A DNA stretch of 64,000 nt from Gavia stellata (lineage: Eukaryota > Chordata > Aves > Gaviiformes > Gaviidae), in assembly GCF_030936135.1 (NCBI RefSeq), contig NC_082597.1, positions 75,374,495-75,438,494 of the forward strand, given 5' to 3'. The position numbers were made by a program, and so were the translations under genes. Shown here in pieces: positions 1 through 11,600 of the stretch. Position 1 is the stretch's first letter; each line of letters begins with the position of its first letter. Below the pieces are notes generated by a model. It was not told the origin of the DNA, made no database searches, and saw only the letters and a list, made by a program, of their open reading frames with translations.

Positions 1-956
1 TGCCTGTCAACCTAACAGGAGTCCCCAAAAGCTTAAGGAATGGTATAAATCATACATCCAAGTATAGTCCTGACAAGATGCTTGCCAGTCTGGGTTGAGA
101 GGGCTTGAGTTATATTCATCTCATTCACCCTATTGACTGGCACAGGCTGAGATAGCAAGCGATGTCCTGCTACTTTGCTACTGAGCTGAGGTCAGTGCTG
201 ATTTAAAAACTTTAATGGGTACCATAGCCACTGAGAATCAAATAATTGTATCTGTTGATTTTTTCCTGCATTCATAAGCTGTTCATACTTCCCTGCACCT
301 CTCAAGCCTTACAAATGTTAAAAGCAACCACTGACACATATGCATTGCAGGGCCACAGAACTGCAGAGTGCATTTGGGATTTTATAGACAAAGCATTTCT
401 TCCAGAGTAAGCCAGTACAACAGTGTCTATTCTCACACAAACTATAAAATACTCAAATGTAATTCTACGCCATACTGGGGGAAATGGAAGAAGATTTTGC
501 TTGACTGCACATGCTCCTTATAAGAGCACTGTTGCTCTGAAAGGGCTGTTTCAGTGGCCCAACTTAAAATATTGCTGTAATACCACGATCCAGCCACAAA
601 TAAGGCAGCTATTCTTGGCTTGCACCAATCAAACATTGACACAAAAAGGAAGATCTATTTCCCAGCCCTCTCTAACACACAAAACAATTCACTACAACAA
701 AGCTGTCCTATGTGGAAGTTTCTGTAACCTGACTGATGGAAAATTCCCATCCCCAGGTGCTGCAGACTCTCCATCTACAAAATATGTTAAGGCCATGTAA
801 CCTAACCCTTTCATACCAAGATGGAAGCTGCCTTATTATAAATCTGTATTTGATTGGTCTGCTTCTTGATTATTTTAGACTTTGTCAAAAATTAACATGT
901 GACTAACTGCAACTTTGCCAATGACCACCACTATTCACACTTGTCTCTCTTAACAG
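1..956. other. Unassigned sequence upstream of candidate exons
   Basis: No convincing exon, RNA gene or repeat seen. The open stretch 423-800 on the plus strand has no flanking splice consensus and no recognisable protein features. Confidence 0.5.
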
Positions 957-1104
957 ATGCTCTGACCTTGGAAACCTCATGCCCAAATAACTCTTCTGTG
1001 CACAGCTGGAATCGGCCTTGTGGACAGAGCTCTGGCAGCTGCACGCTTGAAAGCTGCGACCTGGGACATGTGTCTACTCCAGATGTGATGTCAGTGGGGT
1101 GCAA
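957..1104 (+). CDS. Candidate upstream IRAG2 coding exon A (unconfirmed)
   Basis: An open segment bounded by an excellent acceptor (ttgtctctcttaacag) and a good donor (TGCAA/gtaagg). The frame phase 1 in, phase 2 out is open, Cys/Ser-rich, and reads through LESCDLGHVSTPDVMSVGC. I recognise no domain. It would belong to a longer IRAG2 isoform or to an unknown plus-strand gene; it could also be a chance open stretch. Confidence 0.35.
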
Positions 1105-1771
1105 GTAAGGTGGTAGGATAACCTCTTCGGTGTGAAGTATGGAAAAGTCCATGGAATCTAGCAGGTTCCAAGGGAAAGCTATATCCCCAGCACATGCTGA
1201 ATTCAACAGCAGGGTATCTCTTACAGGAAATGCTGGACACGAGGTGGTCAGCTAATTCACAAAAGTAATATTAAAACTTTTTACTGAAACTGTTGGTATG
1301 ACCACTAGCCAAATACAGTGATGTTGTTTCCATTTCACACTGGAGAACTGAGGCATGATGTAGGCATTCTTGTGTCTATTTTCAGTATTTAACTTGCAAC
1401 TGACACTCCTGTTTAGGAGCCAAAATCCTACTGGCTTTGGGAGTCACTTTTTTTTTTTTGCAGTTTAGAGCAGGAGTTCTGAGGTCTTTGCTTACCAAGC
1501 TGCCTCCTTAGATCTTTAAAATTGAGATTGAACTACTTAAGGTTATGAAAGCTAGCTAACTATCGGTGAATATTTTAAAAGATAAGGGTGTTCCTGAAGA
1601 TGCAGAGGCAGGCAGTCTGCAGCAAAAGACTCAGCAGCTCTTGAAGCTTTTGCCACTGGTTTTCTGTAGAATTGTGCAGTGTGGAGGAGGTTGGGAGAAG
1701 GGACTGGTGGTGGTTCTTGCTGTTCGGGGGAGGAGGGATTGATGTTAGTGATGAATTTGTCTTTCTCTGAG

Positions 1772-1970
1772 AGACCAGCTGTCTGACTATACAGATAGTG
1801 GTGACTTCAGTTGTTATGTGCTTAAGGAAAATGGCCAATATATCTCACTGTTGTTTGGGCAATATGCAAATAAAATGTGTATTGCCAGGTGGAAAATATG
1901 CTCTGCTGGTAACTATACTGATGTAGACCTTCCTGTTTCCATTACAATGATGGACTCTTCACTTACTGAG
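1772..1970 (+). CDS. Candidate upstream IRAG2 coding exon B (unconfirmed)
   Basis: Open from a moderate acceptor (tttctctgag) to a consensus donor (CTGAG/gtgagt). Phase 2 in matches exon A out; phase 0 out. Contains YTDSGDFSCYVLKENGQYIS. A DSGxFxCxV pattern resembles the end of an Ig-like domain, but without other Ig landmarks I do not call one. Confidence 0.3.
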
Positions 1971-2529
1971 GTGAGTGCTGTCTCTGATGCCCAAGAGGTG
2001 GTTTTGAATGGGTTCAAGTGTTTAGTGCCTTTCTCATATCTAGATCTAGATTGAGCAGCTATAAATCAGTCCTGCTCCAAGGTGAATGGAGCTGGCATCA
2101 GTCAGCAGGGTACTGTGACGTCTTGTTCTCTGTGGGGTAGTCCCTTCTATTTGGGCACACTTCTGGAATACTGTAGTTACAGACCCAAATGTCTTGATGT
2201 TCACGTGCATCTAGGTCATGCTTCTAGCTGGGGAGTATTTTAAATGTGGTTTCAAGGCTTGAGACAGTGCTGTTTCTGCAGTAATACTCAGTTCTGCCAG
2301 GGAAGTCTGAGTGATTTCACTCTCACCTGCAAGAAGCCACAGGATGATTTAGTTGTGAATGCTGCCTTTCTCTGCGCTTTCCCCCACAGCTACGATGTAA
2401 CAGCTGAGAAACGACATCTTTGCTGTATGAAAACTTTCCTTCAGCTGGTGTGCTCAGATATTCCTTCACTGTTTTATTGAATCCTGCATCTACAGCTTGA
2501 GCTGTCAGTTGGCTTTCTTGTGGCAACAG

Positions 2530-2749
2530 CAAGATGAGCTGCAGCTCAGCACACCTAGTTGTGCTCTGTGCTCAGTGCCACAATACTCACTATTGAAATC
2601 TAGACCTCAGCCCTGCCACGCAGGGCTTCTAACTAGCTTTGCAAGCTCCATTATTGGTGTTGGTGGTGATGATGGAAGCATACTTGTCAGTGGTTTCTGT
2701 GAACCTGGAAATAACCTTTGCAAGACTAGTGAGCAGGGAACCCCAGCTG
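2530..2749 (+). CDS. Candidate upstream IRAG2 coding exon D (weak)
   Basis: Open from acceptor cttgtggcaacag to a weak donor (AGCTG/gtgtgt). Phase 0 in, phase 1 out links exon B to the exon at 3272. Contains IIGVGGDDGSILVSGFCEPG. No recognised domain; the donor is poor, so this is the least secure segment of the chain. Confidence 0.2.
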
Positions 2750-3271
2750 GTGTGTGATAACTGCAAGTGCAGCAGTGGTCCAGTTGTAGCGGCAAATAAA
2801 GGCAGAAAGTGCAGTGAGGGTAAAAAGTAAGAGTGATGGGGACTGCCTTTGGTTTCAGCACACTGCTTGGTTGGGGTAAAGCAGGTGAGGAACTCCTAGC
2901 TTGTGCTGCTACTACTTAAGCTACATTAAAGCAGATAATCTCAAGGGCTCTTGCTTTATCTAGTCCTTCTGGAAAGTCATAGCCTTGCAAAGTTGTTTGA
3001 AATGCCTGTGCTTCATTGCTCTGGAGCTTTCTGTAACTCTAGCTGGGCTCAGAGATGTCATTTTCCATTTTTGCTTTTTTTAAAAAAAATTTTTCCATGT
3101 GAATATTCTAGAGGGGGAAAATTAAAGTGTTAAAGCTTGTCCCAGAGAAAAGGCAAACAGGCTGTGTCCAGTATCTGTTCTAAAAACTGTGACGTGCAGC
3201 AAAATTTGAATATCCTTGTTTAATAGGAAAAGACTCCCTAGGTTTTTTTTATTATTGCACTGTGGTTGCAG

Positions 3272-3302
3272 ATGTGTTTGAGCAGATCGAGCCCTTCAAC
3301 AC
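3272..3302 (+). CDS. Candidate 31-nt upstream IRAG2 exon C
   Basis: Acceptor ctgtggttgcag, donor CAAC-AC/gtaagt. Read in phase 1 in, phase 2 out, it gives VFEQIEPFNT; joined to acceptor 5520/5521 it continues as [11 protein letters not shown], in frame with the IRAG2 start codon. Plausible as an N-terminal extension or alternative exon. Confidence 0.38.
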
Positions 3303-4594
3303 GTAAGTAACTCAAATTATTTTGTCAAAGCATTGTCACTGCAGGAGTTTAGGGGCTATTTATTAAAGGAGCTCTTGTGAGAGCCAGATGAAGCCTGGGC
3401 TTTTTATACTTGTTTTGCTTTATAAATGTGGAAGTCATATCAGTCTAAAAAACAGATGATAGGCCTTCTAAATCTTAATGCTTGTTTGGGAGGAGTTATA
3501 CTAGACTGTGGCAAGAACGTGTCTGTTGTGATAGAGAATCCTTGGATTATTGTGCTAATTGAAGGAATGGAGGGGGGGGGAGTGATTAGGATTGTCCTGC
3601 AGGATCTTCTTTGACACAATCCTTTTATTAGGAAGAAGAACTATTCTCTAATGCCCTGTGCAAACAGATTTTATTAGGAAATCTAGAATGCGGGGTTTTG
3701 TTGTTGTTGCTATTTCTCTTTGAGTGTACCCTGTAGAATCCATGGGAGCTCACAATCCTAATAGTCAGTATGGCGTTTTAAAAACTGAATTGAGGATTTT
3801 CCTTCATTGCAAAGAGAAACCACTGACTATGTGATTACCTGGGGAGGGAGAGGGCATGTAGAATAACGTATTTCTTTAGTCAGAGCCAGGTAATGCAAGG
3901 GGTTTTTTGTTTGTGTGGGGTGTGTGCATGTTTGTTTTGAAAGCCCTTTAGATTTCTTTTCATTCCAACATGCTGTTCATTTTCACCTTCTCTTTCCCCA
4001 ATACTCTTGTAGACCTAACGGCCTGAACAAAAAAAAAATGCAGTGCTGTACTTCCTTAAGCTTAATAGAGAATTCAAATAAGAATAAAAATAGCCTGGAT
4101 TTGCATTAGAGGAAGCATCCGGCTGGCTGGGGCAAGGCTCTGCGAGTGCGGTCGAGCTCTGATGAGTGGAGGGGAGAGAGAAGGCACTTACTGATGCTGG
4201 GAGCAGTTGGTTGCTCTCAGAAGTGGCCGAGGGCTTTGGTCATCTCCTTTTCAACTTTGCTGTGTTTCCTGGGTCCTCTGAGGATATTTGAGGGGGAAGG
4301 AAAGATATCAGAACATAGATGACTGCTTGCTGATAGGGTTTTTCTGTTGTGTTCCCCTCACTTCAATAGTGCTCTTGGACACTTGATATGTAGGGAGCTA
4401 CCCAGAGCTGGTTAGCCTCATACCTTCTGTGCTTGGAGATAGGCTTGGGGGTTTTTCTATTCAGCACTCCTTTTCAGCAGTGGGTGGAGTTCATCACAAA
4501 TCATTACCGACTTAACCCTTCAAACCTCTGTTTCACCCTGTATTTTCACCCATAGAGACCAATCTATCAATTGAGTAAGCAAGCTGGAGTTAAC

Positions 4595-4645
4595 CCCTCT
4601 TCCTCATTTCACCCTGGATATCCAGGGTGAAAATGAGGAAGAGGG
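4595..4645. repeat. Near-perfect 51-bp palindrome without a loop
   Basis: Left arm 4595-4619 and right arm 4620-4645 are reverse complements over 25 bases apart from one extra A in the right arm. The centre is GGATATCC. It lies in non-coding sequence 5' of the first secure IRAG2 exon. It could extrude as a cruciform; origin unknown. Confidence 0.9.
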
Positions 4646-5530
4646 ATATTTCCAATTCAGTATCTCCCTTGCCATATTAAAAGACTTAAGAACATGTTGT
4701 TTTTGTCTGTGATGTGATAAAACTTGGGTCCAGAACTGCACTATAGCTGCTAAAGGAACATGAGCAAAACTACATACCAGCCTTTAACTGCTGAATTCCT
4801 CTCTGCTGTTTGCATACAAAGGAGGAGGCCTGAAGCGTTTTGAACTGGTTTGGTAATTGTTATATATAATATTGAAAACCAGTGTCATTCAAAGACATAT
4901 GCTAAAACATACAACGCAACATGCAAGTTTTCTGTGTTCTGAATCGTCTGCTCGGTTGAGCTGTTAATAGTAACACTTTCTTTTACCTAAATGAGTCCGA
5001 CATCTATAGCTGAGTGAAGCTCTGTGCACCTCACTTGTGGGGTTTGAGGTCAAGACCTTGAAAAGGGATATATCTTGATGCACAGCATTGAAATAGAACA
5101 GTGGTATGGTAACATGTACATTGGTCATTTGAAAATGTGCGTTAGGAGCAAAACATGAAGTCAGGAACCAAAAAACATATCTAAGTATGATATTCCTGAG
5201 ATAATATTTCTGCAGAAACATAGTTATCACTCCTAATGATGATAACATGCTAAGCTGCATACTGTATGTATGGGTGACTTTAGACTAGCAGATAAATCTG
5301 CATGCGCTTACTATCTAGTTCTTTGCTGCTGAAATAATTTGGGCACAGCTGGGGGAATTATTAAAACTTTGACATACAAATTTTCTACTCACATGGCAAC
5401 TCTTTCCCTGATACTAATTCTCACTTTCCATTAAGGTTGACTGTGCAGAGCCAACACTGCCAGCCAGTCTGATCCCATCCAGGTCAGATTTTGTGCAAGC
5501 TTTTAAAAGCCTTTATCAAGGTGGTATAAT

Positions 5531-5630
5531 ATGGATGAGTATCTGAAAGAATTTTGTTTTGGCAGTGATCACTTAACTTCACCCCAAGAAGTTCTTACAG
5601 TCTCTTTGGAAAGCACTGCACCAGGAACAG
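5531..5630 (+). CDS. IRAG2: IRAG2 coding exon 1 in the short model (aa 1-33)
   Basis: Starts at ATG, reads MDEYLKEF, and ends at the strong donor ACAG/gtaagc. It may begin at 5521 if spliced from an upstream exon: the site tttatcaag/gtgg lies 10 nt before the ATG and keeps frame. It ends in phase 1. Confidence 0.8.
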
Positions 5631-8600
5631 GTAAGCCCTTAATTTGGGGCACAGATGTGTGAACTTTTTGCACTGAAAGTCTTGGAAATGGATATGCTCA
5701 AGTCTGCACATTTACTGAACAGTAAGAGCTCTGTTTCTTGTTGCCTGATATTATAGGCTGCCTTGTTATGGAGGAAAAATCACCCAAGTGCTCACATGAA
5801 AAACGGGAAGATGTGCCAACTTCCACAGCAATGGAGAAAAACAACAATAAGGATCTGGCTGGTCCTGTATCAGGTACAGTAACAACTGCAGCACACGGGC
5901 ACTCACGCAGTGAGGAAATGGCTTGCTTCCAGCACATCTCTGAAGTGAGGAAGCTAAGTAAGAAAAATAACTTAATGACAACTTGTGAATTTCTGGGTTT
6001 TTGCAAATATTTTTGCCTGCAAGTGCTCTCAACCCTGCCTGAAACTGAGTAGGAATAAGGCTTCACCTACTTACAGGTGGCTGGTGGCCTACAGCACTGC
6101 AACTATTAAACATGAAATAATTTAGTGAAATCTTGATGCTTGCTTAGCTGGCAGAATACTGTGTGGGTATTAAACCCTAGGCAATTTTGAGGGGGAAAAA
6201 GAATGTTTTTGTGGTTTTAAAAGGTTTGGTGACACATAACTAGGCTAAATAATGCTTTTCTTTCTTTAAAACTGATGCTCAGTACACAAGAAGCTGAGAT
6301 GGGTCAAGAAGAGAGATGAGGATAGAGGCCTTTGTGTATAGTTCTGTCTTTCGCTATAGCCATAAACACCCAGAAGAATTATTCTTACCAGAGCTGATGG
6401 TGCTTCTTTCACTTAAAAACTAAAAGCAAAACAAAACTGGAGTACATGTACACAGTGTATTTAAGCTATTTTTAAAAAAGCTGATCTGAATAAGCAGCAC
6501 AGGATACATGTGCATGCTTGTTTGTAACCATTATTTTAACCTTTGCCTAAATATAAGACTTTTTGTCATCATTTCTTGTTTGGTTTTGTTTCTTTCTTTA
6601 GTACTATCTTCCTGACATCTAATTCAGTCCCCTTGCTTAAGCATATTTTCTTTCTACTAATTTGCCTCTGCAGTTAATTTTCATATGTGGTCTAGGTGCC
6701 TTTGGCAAGGAGGAAACAGATATGCAAAACGGGTCAGAAAGAGTCCAAATAGCTTTAAAGTCTGAGATCCTGCTGCCTTTTGTACGTCTCTGAATAGAAA
6801 GTGTTTCTAGTATTAGAACAGAGACATTGATGAATCTCCACTTGTGGTTTTGGCTAGTACCACACAACGTTTTATAAAGGTACTTGGGAGCGAGGTCCGA
6901 TACATAGGGCTGCTGCAAAAATCAGCAGGAAAAGGGAGAGCTAAGCAGAGGATGTTGTTAATGTGAAGGATGAAAAGAGAAAGCACTTCAAACTTGAAGG
7001 TTTGGTGGTGGTTTTTTTTCTTGTGCCGTTTCTTTGGCTTGCATCTGTGTGGGTGTGTGTGTATGACTACGTAAACAGAAAAAGAAAAAAAAGTCTAGAT
7101 GTTCTAAAAGGTATAAATAGCTACCAGAGTTACTGCTACACAAGAAATTAGTGTGACTTTCAGACTTTCTTCAGTTTCTTAAATATTTTCCTTTTTAAAT
7201 CTTTTTAATAGCTGTCCTTCTGGAGGTTATTTTTGCCTCCCTTAAAGCTTCTCTAAGTTGAGGCCCTTGAAAGTTTATGTTGCATTTGAACTGGCCTCAT
7301 CAGTACCCGAATTTATCGGTTCATTACCACTCATCTGCTGGCAAAGAGAGTTCTTTTGTGGCTCCACTGGCACCCTGCTAGTTCAGTTTTTAGGTACAAA
7401 GGACAGTCCAAGTGTCAGGCTATATTTGAAGCTTATGGACTCCTGAAATACCACAATTGTATGTATTTCATAACCCAGTTATGCCAAGCTCCTCTGTAAG
7501 AGCAGCTGAAGTAGCATCTATGTCTTGACATCATCTGATATTCCACAGCATGAAAGAGGAGAATTACAAATACTCATCACTTCTTCTGTTAGTTCGTGCA
7601 TGGGGGTTTTTTTTTACATATACCTGTGCTTTAGCAAAATAATGAAATTTATTTATCCAAGGGAATATTGCTGTGTAACTCTTTCAATTTCAACTAAAGC
7701 AACTACAACCAGGAATAATATTCTCACTTGTTGATATGTAACACTTGTAATAGGGATTTTTTTTCAAGCCAAACATAAAGGAAGAAGTGTGCTGATAATT
7801 ATGTCTTTATAGTGTTCTTTGCTGCTGCCTCTCCTTCATAATGCCTTCTCCTGGCATTTGCTGCCATTTCTTTTAGTCTTGTTGGTCCATGGCTAGTACA
7901 CTGGGTGTTGGAGACTTGTTTTGTTCTTTTTGTTACATTTGGGTTTTGGGAATGTTTCTCCCCAGGAGTGAATCTGACTGAGAAGGAATTCTACCCCATG
8001 ATGGAAGAACACAAAACCACATTTCAAAATGTTTTAAAGCGAGACGCGGTAAGAGTCCTAGTGCCAGTGAAATGTAGAACTGGTTTGGCTGAGCAGTGAT
8101 AAAGAAAAACATTACAGGAGGGGACAGGCCCCTCCAGTGGTGGTGTGGCTGTTCCCTTGCTATAAATAGTCTCTGATATGCCTTTAGGAGGTGGGCCAGG
8201 AAAAGAAAAATAATCAAGAGCAGAGTGAGGAAGTACCAGCTGTGGTTCCCAGTAGGAAAGGTAAAAGCTTTTTGCTGAATACGTTTGTGTGACTCACTGG
8301 AGTGCATGAGTTGGTCACCCGTGTCAAGAGCTGTGTAAAGAGGTGCAGAGAGCTGCCTGCCCCACACCAATTGTTATAAGGGGCTTTTGTTTTAAGGAAT
8401 AGTAGCCGGAGTTAGAGATCAAAATGGATTAGCAGTGGAGAGAGGGAAGATGTTATCATGTAAAATCTGCTTCTCTGATTTCTACAGATACTGATCTAAC
8501 TAGCTCCATCTTTCTCTAGACAGGAGGGGAAAATTCTTAGGATTTGCAAAGGAGTTGGCATATTTGAAACAGTTCTGGTATGCCTGCCCAAAGATTTGTA

Positions 8601-11600
8601 AAGCAGCATCCTTTATGCCAGCTAGAGTTTGGGGTAATATGAATTAGATAAGCAGCGTGAAGTTTCTGCTGAACTGTGCTTAGACATCTCTACTGTTCTA
8701 ATCACCTCACCTTTTGCTGTTGGAGTTCACTAAAAGTTAGTGATGTAGTAAGTCACGTAACATCCTGAACCTATGAGCTGTGGACTTAAACCAAAACCTA
8801 TAGTTAACCATTACTATACTAATTAAATGCCAGTTGAAGACAACTAAACAACTAACTTTTGGGGCTTTATACAAGTGGCAGTACTGTGGTGTCTTACTGA
8901 CACTAACCCTAATGTACTCTGAGGTACAAAAATTGGTTTTACTGGCAAGAGCTTAGCAGTGGAAATCTTTACCAGTGCCTTCTGTTGGACCCTAAAAGAC
9001 TTTCACAAGCTGTTTTTGTGAGGCTGTTTTTTCACTTTTGTTTGAGAACTTTTTTTTCTCTTTTCTCAGGGAGTTCACCCACTGCAGGTGGCATTAAAGG
9101 AGATAAATCAAAGCAAAATGAGCCGTAAGTGTTTTGACTTTCAATGATCAACTGCTGGTATGAATTTAAAGCTGCAGTCTGTTACATGATCGCTTCTTCT
9201 TATCCTACAGTGACTCTCCTAATGAGAAAGAAGTGGAGGTAAGTCTCGTCTGCTTGTATCCTTAAGTATCTCAGACAACTGAAAGATCTTGTAGAGGAGC
9301 CCTGATTGATATCTAGTCCTACATAAAAGAATGATGCTGAGTAGTTTAAACTGGATGTATTTCTATAAGGTGGCTTCTGAAATCTGTCTTTCCAATCCCA
9401 ATGGGAATTTTGGAAGGGATAGGATGGGAAAAGGTGGCAATCTATAAAACTGAACAAAAGGCTTGTCCCTACGAAAACATTTGTTTGCAAGCTTGAAGGA
9501 GCATAGCTGTGACCTCCTCCCAGGCAGAATGTGCTGATTTAAGACAGTTTTGTCAAAAGACACAGATGGCACACTGTGTGCTGCCAAGATATCACCTATT
9601 CTGGCTACAGATTATTTCCCCCATCGCTGCAGATGGGAAAGACTGGCTTTGCAGAAAGGCCCTGTTTGCTTTCTCTTTCTCTTTTCTTCTTTTCTTTGTT
9701 CGTGGAGTATAGTCCCAAATGTCATGTCAGTATCCAAATCCACTTTAAAATCTTCAGCATCACTTTCATTGTTCTGAAATCTTTTCCTCTCCCACAACAG
9801 GCTGAATTTCTGAGGTTGTCTTTAGGTTTTAAATGTGACTTGTTTACCTTGGACAAGAGAGTGAGGCTTGAAGAAAGGTCCCGAGACTTGGCTGAAGAAA
9901 ATTTGAAAAAGGAGATCACAAATGCTCTAAAGATGTTAGAGGTTAGTGTTGGCTAAGGCTCATAGAGTGGATGGGATGAATGGTTGTGAAAGTGTCTCTC
10001 AATACGTTTTGGGTTTTTTGGGGATTTGTGTGTGTGTGTGATACACTATAAGCAAATCTGAATGAAGTTCTTAAATGATGCACTTGAAAAATGAGAGACT
10101 TAGCATTTGAGGTGTAGCCTTCATCTGAGTGTACTGTGTGCTCAGGCAGTGGGTAGTTTTTCTGTTGCACAGGTGTCAGGCAAGAACCCCTGTCTTCAAC
10201 TGATTTTATGCTAGGTAAGCTGAAGTCTCTGCCCACTGGAGGTCTGTATCAAGCTACACTGATCAAGGATGTTGGATGCTGATCTTGTGACTCTGTGAAC
10301 CTGAACACAGCCCCTCAGTTGGGTTCACCCTTCTTTCTCTACTAATAGCTCACACTGGTTTTCTTACCAATATGCCTCTTAGGCTTTAGTTCCTTTGTGT
10401 GACGAAGACAACCAAGCGCAGGAGATCATTAAGAAGCTGCAGAAAAGCTTGCAGTTCCTTAGCCAGTATGCAGCCCGAGTCGCCAGTAGAGCAGAGATGT
10501 TGGGAGCTATTAATCAGGTAACCATTCCCATGTAAATGTATTTTGTACTAAGTTAAAAGCTTCTAGATGTAAAGGGATAGCAGTATCTGTTTGCTAGGCT
10601 TCTGATTCCACAATTAGATATGAGAGTCTCGTGTATGTAATGCAGACTGACCAGTACAGCTTGGTCCTGGATTTCTCTTCTCAGGTCCCTGTTTGTGGTG
10701 TTATAAGGAATCCCAGGCACAGTGAGAGCAGCTACATTGCACTAGCATTGTGCAAAACCAAACAACAGATTAAAACAAAAAACAAACAAGCAAAAATACA
10801 AAAAAGAACTTTGCATCAGAGGGATGTAGACAGCACAAGAATGTAATGTGATAACAATAGTCTTGATGTTCTAATGGTAATTCTCTGTCTTACGGAAAGG
10901 GCAGCTAATAAGCTAATCTATGGAAATTTACAAAGGCCTGCTCAAATGTTATGTGTAATTGTGTACAATGCCAATGAACAGCATGAAAATACGACTTGGC
11001 AATACAAGCGAATGCGTGGTGACAGCTGAGACTGTAGATTAGAGAAAGATGAGGAGGAGTTGTAAGGGCTCGAAAGATGAAGACTAATTTATGTTAGGAT
11101 AAGAGTAATCACTGGAAAAGTGAGACCTATGTAACTTGGACATGTGTTGAGAGATGGGTTGTAGTGAAACTTTGAAAGGGTGGACAAAAATGAGAGAATG
11201 TTGTATCACAGTGATGCAAGATGAGAGTAGATGGTTAAGGGGTTTTAAAAAAAAAAGTCTTAAAATCTAAACATGATACAGTTCCTCAAAGAGCCACTTC
11301 TTTTTCTTACTGCTGTTGCACTCACTCTGTTAGGAGAGCCGTGTTAGCAAGGCTGTGGAAGTAATGATTCAACATGTGGAAAACCTGAAGCGCATGTACG
11401 CAAAAGAACATGCAGAACTTGAGGAGCTGAAACAGGTCCTGATCCAGAACGAGAGATCTTTTAGTTCTCTTGGAGATCGAGGTAAATAAGAAAAGCTGCT
11501 TCATCTTTCCTCCTTTCCTTCTAGCACCTGCCAGGTAGACCCTTATCTAATTGTAGCTCGACATCTCAGGTGGAGGCGTTATGTGACCGTTGTATCTCCT

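Noticed and set aside
423-800. Plus-strand open frame of 125 codons
   Set aside because: No splice sites, domain or recognisable similarity; treated as chance.
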